This document shows, in pieces, positions 59,800 to 64,000 of a stretch of DNA of 64,000 bases. Where the stretch lies: positions 1 through 64,000 of the forward strand of contig NZ_FMYX01000005.1 in the NCBI RefSeq assembly GCF_900102675.1, in the 5' to 3' direction. The position numbers were made by a program, and so were the translations under genes. Position 1 is the stretch's first letter. Each line of letters starts with the position of its first letter. The DNA is from Pseudomonas guariconensis. GTDB lineage: Bacteria > Pseudomonadota > Gammaproteobacteria > Pseudomonadales > Pseudomonadaceae. Below the pieces are notes generated by a model. That model was not told the DNA's origin. It made no database searches and worked only from the letters and a program-made list of their open reading frames with translations.

Positions 59800-59855
59800 G
59801 CAGGCGGCGCGGTGGAGCAGGGCAATCGCTCCCACACGCACCGCGCTGGGTGGCC

Positions 59856-61604
59856 TCAGGTCTCTGTGGCCTGTGCCTCGGCGTGGGTGCGTTTGACGGC
59901 GGATTTCTTTTCCTGAACGACGATGTAGAACTCCTCGCCATGCTTGACCGCGCCATACAGTACGGCTTTCTCGATCAGCTCGTTGCCGCGCAGGTGACGC
60001 AGCATCATCGGATCGCGGCGCAGGTCGCGGTAAAGCGCCAGGCACAGCAGCACCATCACGATCACGAACGGCAACGCCACGACGATCGTGAGGTTTTGCA
60101 GCCCGGTCAGGGCCTCGCCTGGGTTGGCCGGGTCACCGATCGCCAGCATGATCGCCGCTACTGTGCCGGTCAGCGCGCCCCAGAAGATCACCGTGGCCCG
60201 GGACGGCTCCGTGGTGCCGTGCTCGGACAGCGTGCCCATCACCAGGGAGGCGGCATCGGCGCCGGAGACGAAGAAGATACCCACCAGGATCATGATCAAT
60301 ACCGAAGTCACCGACGCCCACGGGTAGCTTTCCAGCAGCTCGTAGAGCGCGTGGTTGCTGTTCACGGCGCCATTGACCAGGGTGAAGGTGCCTTCTTGCA
60401 GGGCATCGATACCGGCACCGCCGAAGATCGTGAACCAGATCAAGCTCACCAGGCTAGGCACCAGCAGCACACCGGTGACGAATTGGCGAATGGTGCGCCC
60501 GCGGCTGATGCGCGCGATGAACATGCCGACGAAGGGCGTCCAGGAAATCCACCAGGCCCAGTAGAACACGGTCCAGCCGGCCAGCCAGTTGTCCATCTGC
60601 TCGCCACCGCTGGCGCTGGTGCGCGCCATCATTTCCGGGAGCATCTTGATGTACACGCCGATCGAGGTCGGCAGCAGGTTGAGCATCAGCAGCGTCGGGC
60701 CGACCATGAAGGTGAACAGCGCCAGCACCAACGCCAGGACCATATTGGTGTTGGACAGCCACTGGATGCCCTTGCCGATACCGGACACCGCCGAGGCGAC
60801 GAAGGCCACGGTCAGCAGGGTGATGATCGAGATGTAGAAGATTTTGCCGGGATGCTCGATCCAGCCGTTGTACTCCAGGCCGCCGGCGATCTGCAGGGCG
60901 CCCAGGCCCAGGGAGGCGGCGGAGCCGAACAAAGTGGCGAAGATCGCCATCATGTCGATCACGCGGCCGATGGGGCCGTTGGCATGGCGGCCGATCAGCG
61001 GTCGGAACGCCGTGGAAATCAGCTGCGAGCGCCCGCGCCGGAACGTGCCGTAGGCGATCACCAGGCCGACGATGGCGTACATGGCCCAGGGGTGCAGCGT
61101 CCAGTGGAACAGGGTAGTGGCCATGGCCACCTGCATCGCCTCGCTGGTTTGTCCGGCGGCAGTTCCTGGAGGCGGGGAGACGTAATGCGACAGTGGCTCA
61201 GCCACGCCGAAGAACATCAGACCGATGCCCATGCCGGCGCTGAACATCATCGCTACCCAGGACACGGTGCGAAACTCCGGCGCCTCGCCATCGCGCCCCA
61301 ACGGGACTTTTCCATAGCGGCTTGCGGCCAGCCACAGCACGAAGACCACGAACAAGGTCGAGGTGAGAACGAAGAACCAACCGAAATGCACGATGACCCA
61401 GGACTGGGCGGTGGAGGCGCTTTTGGCCAGGCTCGCTTGGCTGACGAAGCCCCAGATGACGAATGCGACTGCGAGGATGCTGGTGATGCCGAAGACAATC
61501 CAGTCGATCTTGCCTTCGAGGTGACGATCCTTCTTGGCTTCTTCGGTCTGCGAAGGATCTGTCACGCCAAGGGCGAGTGTTTCAACGTTCTCTTCCTTTG
61601 CCAT
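59856..61604 (-). CDS. BCCT-family compatible-solute transporter
   Basis: A 582-residue secondary transporter with about 12 TM helices. Family marks are MFFGVAEPLSHYVSPP, TLFHWTLHPWAMYAIVGLVI and the Trp-rich box VFYWAWWISWTPFVGMFIAR with its RGRTIRQF follow-on. BCCT proteins import betaine, choline, carnitine or ectoine with Na+ or H+. The hydrophilic tail is about 60 residues, shorter than the osmosensing tail of choline/BetT carriers. The position beside ehuBCDA makes ectoine or another osmolyte likely; it cannot be fixed from sequence. The ATG at 61604 starts a polar leader that precedes the first helix (IDWIVFGITSILAVAFVI). Confidence 0.93.
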   Translation of the reverse strand: MAKEENVETLALGVTDPSQTEEAKKDRHLEGKIDWIVFGITSILAVAFVIWGFVSQASLAKSASTAQSWVIVHFGWFFVLTSTLFVVFVLWLAASRYGKVPLGRDGEAPEFRTVSWVAMMFSAGMGIGLMFFGVAEPLSHYVSPPPGTAAGQTSEAMQVAMATTLFHWTLHPWAMYAIVGLVIAYGTFRRGRSQLISTAFRPLIGRHANGPIGRVIDMMAIFATLFGSAASLGLGALQIAGGLEYNGWIEHPGKIFYISIITLLTVAFVASAVSGIGKGIQWLSNTNMVLALVLALFTFMVGPTLLMLNLLPTSIGVYIKMLPEMMARTSASGGEQMDNWLAGWTVFYWAWWISWTPFVGMFIARISRGRTIRQFVTGVLLVPSLVSLIWFTIFGGAGIDALQEGTFTLVNGAVNSNHALYELLESYPWASVTSVLIMILVGIFFVSGADAASLVMGTLSEHGTTEPSRATVIFWGALTGTVAAIMLAIGDPANPGEALTGLQNLTIVVALPFVIVMVLLCLALYRDLRRDPMMLRHLRGNELIEKAVLYGAVKHGEEFYIVVQEKKSAVKRTHAEAQATET

Positions 61605-61828
61605 GTGTCGTAATGCCCCTTTTGTGGGTGCCTGGCCGCTGCAGGTTTGTTGTTGTTGTGCTTGCCGCTACGCGACGACGTGCGACCCGGTCAGGCCGAG
61701 CCGCCAAGCGGCGATTATCCTGCCGGCCAAAGGGGGCTTCCTATTCCCAGACCGTCCTGGCACGTCCTTGTTACGACGCCATGGCGGGCTGCCGATTTGG
61801 CCGTTGGGCCAGAAGATGAGCCGGAACA

Positions 61829-61839
61829 CCTAGTGAAAT
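61829..61839. promoter_or_regulatory. Possible half of the EnuR-like motif upstream of the BCCT gene
   Basis: CCTAGTGAAAT agrees at 10 of 11 bases with CCTAGTGCAAT of the enuR-ehuB site, and CGTAGGAC follows 7 bases later. The region between the divergent BCCT and GFA genes (61605-61895) shows no other recognised signal. Chance is possible with so short a match. Confidence 0.25.
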
Positions 61840-61895
61840 CTTCGTAGGACTATCCTTTTCAGCGACATCAAGATCACGACCAAAGGAGGTTAGGT

Positions 61896-62288
61896 ATGCA
61901 CCTGTTCACAGGCGGTTGCCTTTGCGGTCAGGTCCGCTTCGAGGCTTCGGGGCAGCCCTATAGAGTGGGGCTTTGTCATTGCCTCGATTGTCGAAAACAC
62001 CATGGGGCACTGTTTCACGCGTCGGCGATTTTCCCCGAAGAGGCGGTGAAGGTCGAAGGCCGGACGGGTGACTATGCCGGACGGTTTTTCTGCCCGCGCT
62101 GCGGTTCGTCGGTGTTTTCGCGAAGCGGGGATGAGGTGGAGGTCCACCTCGGAGCGCTGGATGCGCCAGATCAGTTCACGCCAACTTACGAAAGTTGGAC
62201 CGTTCGGCGTGAAGCGTGGTTGCCGGCGTTCCCGTTCGCCCGACATTACACGGGCGATCGGGAAGGGACGGGGCGTACCGAGGGCTGA
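61896..62288 (+). CDS. GFA (glutathione-dependent formaldehyde-activating)/CENP-V-fold protein
   Basis: A 130-residue zinc protein. The cysteine pattern is CLCG (residues 8-11), CHCLDC (27-32) and CPRCG (70-74), the two-zinc arrangement of the Mss4-like GFA domain. Members bind glutathione or act on formaldehyde adducts, but most are uncharacterised. ATG 61896 follows AAAGGAGG six bases ahead, a very strong site. It is divergent from the BCCT gene and convergent with nhaB. Confidence 0.9.
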   Translation: MHLFTGGCLCGQVRFEASGQPYRVGLCHCLDCRKHHGALFHASAIFPEEAVKVEGRTGDYAGRFFCPRCGSSVFSRSGDEVEVHLGALDAPDQFTPTYESWTVRREAWLPAFPFARHYTGDREGTGRTEG

Positions 62289-62343
62289 TTTCGACCCGAC
62301 AGTCTCGCTTGCAAAGCCATCGCCTCTCGCCCGCGCTAGCCGC

Positions 62344-63846
62344 TCAGAGCCAGTAGGTCACCGCCCACCAGCCCAGCCCGCCCATGACCACGGTATAAGG
62401 CAATGCCATCCATACCATCCGCCCGTACGACAACCGCACCAGCGGTGCGATCGCCGAGGTCAGCAGGAACAGGAACGCCGCCTGCCCATTGGGCGTGGCC
62501 ACGCTGGGCAGGTTGGTGCCGGTGTTGATCGCCACCGCCAGGGTCTCGAAGTGCTCACGGCTCATGGCGCCGTTGAGAAACGCCTGCTTCACCTCGGTGA
62601 TGTAAATCGTGGCGACAAACACGTTGTCGCTGATCGCCGACAGCAAGCCATTGGCCAGGTACAGCATGCCCGGCTGCTGGTCGGCCGGCAGAGCCAGGAC
62701 CCACGTGATCAATGGGCTGAACAACTGCTGCTGATGGATCACCGCGACCACCGCGAAGAACACCACCAGCAGTGCGGTGAACGGCATCGCATCCTGGAAT
62801 GCACGGCCCAGGCGGTGCTCGTCGGTGATGCCGGTGAAGGCGGTGATCAGCACGATCACCAGCAGGCCGATCAGGCCGACCTCGGCAACGTGCAGGCCTA
62901 GGCAGACAATCAGGATCAATGCGGCGATCCCCTGTACCAGCAAAGCGACGCGCTGGGCCGAGGTCCGCGCGGCATCGTCTTCGGCCGCATAGCTGGCCAG
63001 CACCTGGCGCACGCGTTCGGGCATCAGCGTGCCGTAACCGAACAACCGCAGCTTCTCCAGCAACATGCACGTCACAAGGCCTGCCGCCAGCACCGGCATC
63101 GACACCGGCGCCACCTTGTAGAAGAAATCGGCGAAATGCCAGCCCATCTCATGGCCGATCAGCAGGTTCTGTGGCTCGCCTACCAAGGTGCACACCCCGC
63201 CCAGGGCCGTGCCCACCGCGCCATGCATCAACAGGCTGCGCAAAAAGGCGCGGAACTGGTCCAGGTCTTCACGGTGCAGTTGCGGCACCTGGTGGTCGCT
63301 GTCGAGTTCGGACTCCTCGCGCGGGTTGGCGCCGGAGGCGACGCGGTGATAGACCGCATAGAAACCCACTGCGGCGCTGATGATCACCGCCGTGACGGTC
63401 AAGGCATCGAGAAACGCCGACAGGAATGCCGACAGCACGCAGAACAGCAGCGCCAGGATGGCCTTCGAACGCACGCCTAGCAGGATCTTGGAGAACAGGA
63501 ACAGCAGCAGTTCCTTCATGAAGTGAATGCCGGCGACCATGAACATCAGCAGCAAGATCACCGGAAAATTGTGCTGCAGCTCTTCATAGAGGGCCTGGGG
63601 CGTGCTCATCTCCAACAGCAGCGCCTCGATCAGCAGCAAGCCGCCGGGCATCAACGGGTAGCACTTGAGCGCCATGCCCAGGGTGAAGATGAACTCGATC
63701 ACCAGCACCCAGCCGGTGACCACCGGACCGAGGGTTGCCAGCAGCACGGGGTTGAGCACGAGGAACAGGCAGATGACGGCCTTGTACCAGAGCGGCGACT
63801 GGCCCAGGAAGTTATGGGCGAGAGCGCCGGTCAGGGAGCGGGACAT
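62344..63846 (-). CDS. nhaB: Na+/H+ antiporter NhaB
   Basis: A 500-residue inner-membrane exchanger, close to the usual NhaB length of about 500-520. It has a polar start ([20 protein letters not shown]), about 12 TM helices, and the family segments [40 protein letters not shown] and [20 protein letters not shown], where conserved polar residues line the ion path. It expels Na+ in exchange for protons at alkaline or salty conditions. The ATG at 63846 follows AAAGGAT. Its nearness to osmolyte genes is thematically consistent but operon links are absent. Confidence 0.95.
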   Translation of the reverse strand: MSRSLTGALAHNFLGQSPLWYKAVICLFLVLNPVLLATLGPVVTGWVLVIEFIFTLGMALKCYPLMPGGLLLIEALLLEMSTPQALYEELQHNFPVILLLMFMVAGIHFMKELLLFLFSKILLGVRSKAILALLFCVLSAFLSAFLDALTVTAVIISAAVGFYAVYHRVASGANPREESELDSDHQVPQLHREDLDQFRAFLRSLLMHGAVGTALGGVCTLVGEPQNLLIGHEMGWHFADFFYKVAPVSMPVLAAGLVTCMLLEKLRLFGYGTLMPERVRQVLASYAAEDDAARTSAQRVALLVQGIAALILIVCLGLHVAEVGLIGLLVIVLITAFTGITDEHRLGRAFQDAMPFTALLVVFFAVVAVIHQQQLFSPLITWVLALPADQQPGMLYLANGLLSAISDNVFVATIYITEVKQAFLNGAMSREHFETLAVAINTGTNLPSVATPNGQAAFLFLLTSAIAPLVRLSYGRMVWMALPYTVVMGGLGWWAVTYWL

Positions 63847-63996
63847 GAATTTGTATCCTTTTGATTCAGCAGTCGCGCAAGGTGCCCGATGCGGGCGTCA
63901 GGTGCAAGGCGTTCAGTCCCGCTTTTGGCACAAGCACGGCCTTGAGGGTGCGTTATAGTCCGGCGCGTGAACCTTTTACCTACAGGAGTACCGCCC

Positions 63997-64000
63997 GTGA
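63997..64000 (+). CDS. Possible start of the next gene (GTG start, window ends)
   Basis: ACAGGAGTACCGCCC precedes a GTG at 63997-63999, and a -10-like TTATAGT lies about 40 bp upstream, so a gene may begin here. Only one codon and one base are inside the window, so nothing can be said about its product. Confidence 0.3.

Overview
The window looks like a chromosome segment of a Pseudomonas, most likely of the P. putida group. The signs are high GC, a leucine-catabolism liu cluster next to a PrrF-type small RNA, REP palindromes of the P. putida type (core GCGGGTAAACCCGC, CTCCCACAGG), FecI/FecR iron signalling and the pseudomonad trehalose/alpha-glucan cluster. No insertion sequence, integrase, CRISPR array or rRNA was seen. 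The species is an inference from gene content.

Layout. 1-6.5 kb: the 3' end of an aldehyde dehydrogenase, an amino-acid-type chemoreceptor, a DUF465 protein, tRNA-Gln(TTG), an M14 carboxypeptidase, an unusual sigma-region-4/FecR-N-terminus membrane hybrid, the Fur-controlled sRNA PrrF, and a DUF6124-like gene divergent from an XRE-S24 regulator that appears unable to self-cleave. 6.5-14 kb: liuABCD (leucine/isovalerate degradation) divergent from an acyl-CoA synthetase, with two identical LiuR-like palindromes between them. 14.2-35.4 kb: a trehalose/alpha-glucan supercluster with glgE, treS-maltokinase and glgB on the plus strand, and glgA, treZ, malQ, treY, a DUF2934 gene and glgX on the minus strand; an EEP-family gene and an autotransporter-barrel gene sit in the middle. 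35.9-41.3 kb: two small minus-strand genes, then gnd-zwf and a GH15 glycosidase. 41.3-45.8 kb: a TonB-dependent transducing receptor, FecR and FecI, and a glycine-zipper protein. 45.9-47.6 kb: ribonuclease Z and a LysE-family exporter. 47.7-61.6 kb: an ectoine/hydroxyectoine island with the catabolic operon eutB-eutC-doeA-doeB-doeC-doeD, the MocR regulator enuR, the ehuBCDA ABC importer and a BCCT transporter. 61.9-64 kb: a GFA-family protein and the NhaB antiporter.

How the genes fit together. In the glucan cluster TreS/maltokinase turns trehalose into maltose-1-phosphate, GlgE polymerises it, GlgB branches it, GlgX and MalQ trim and remodel it, and TreY/TreZ release trehalose again. This makes a trehalose-glucan cycle with GlgA as a second way to extend glucan. 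A good AlgU (sigma-22) type promoter lies in front of glgE. The ectoine island imports ectoines, opens the ring, deacetylates the product and routes diaminobutyrate to aspartate. Its two control regions share an 18-bp motif centred on CTAG that is a candidate EnuR site. Stress protection, compatible-solute use and Na+/H+ exchange thus lie close together, and the iron theme appears twice (PrrF with the hybrid gene, and FecIR with its receptor).
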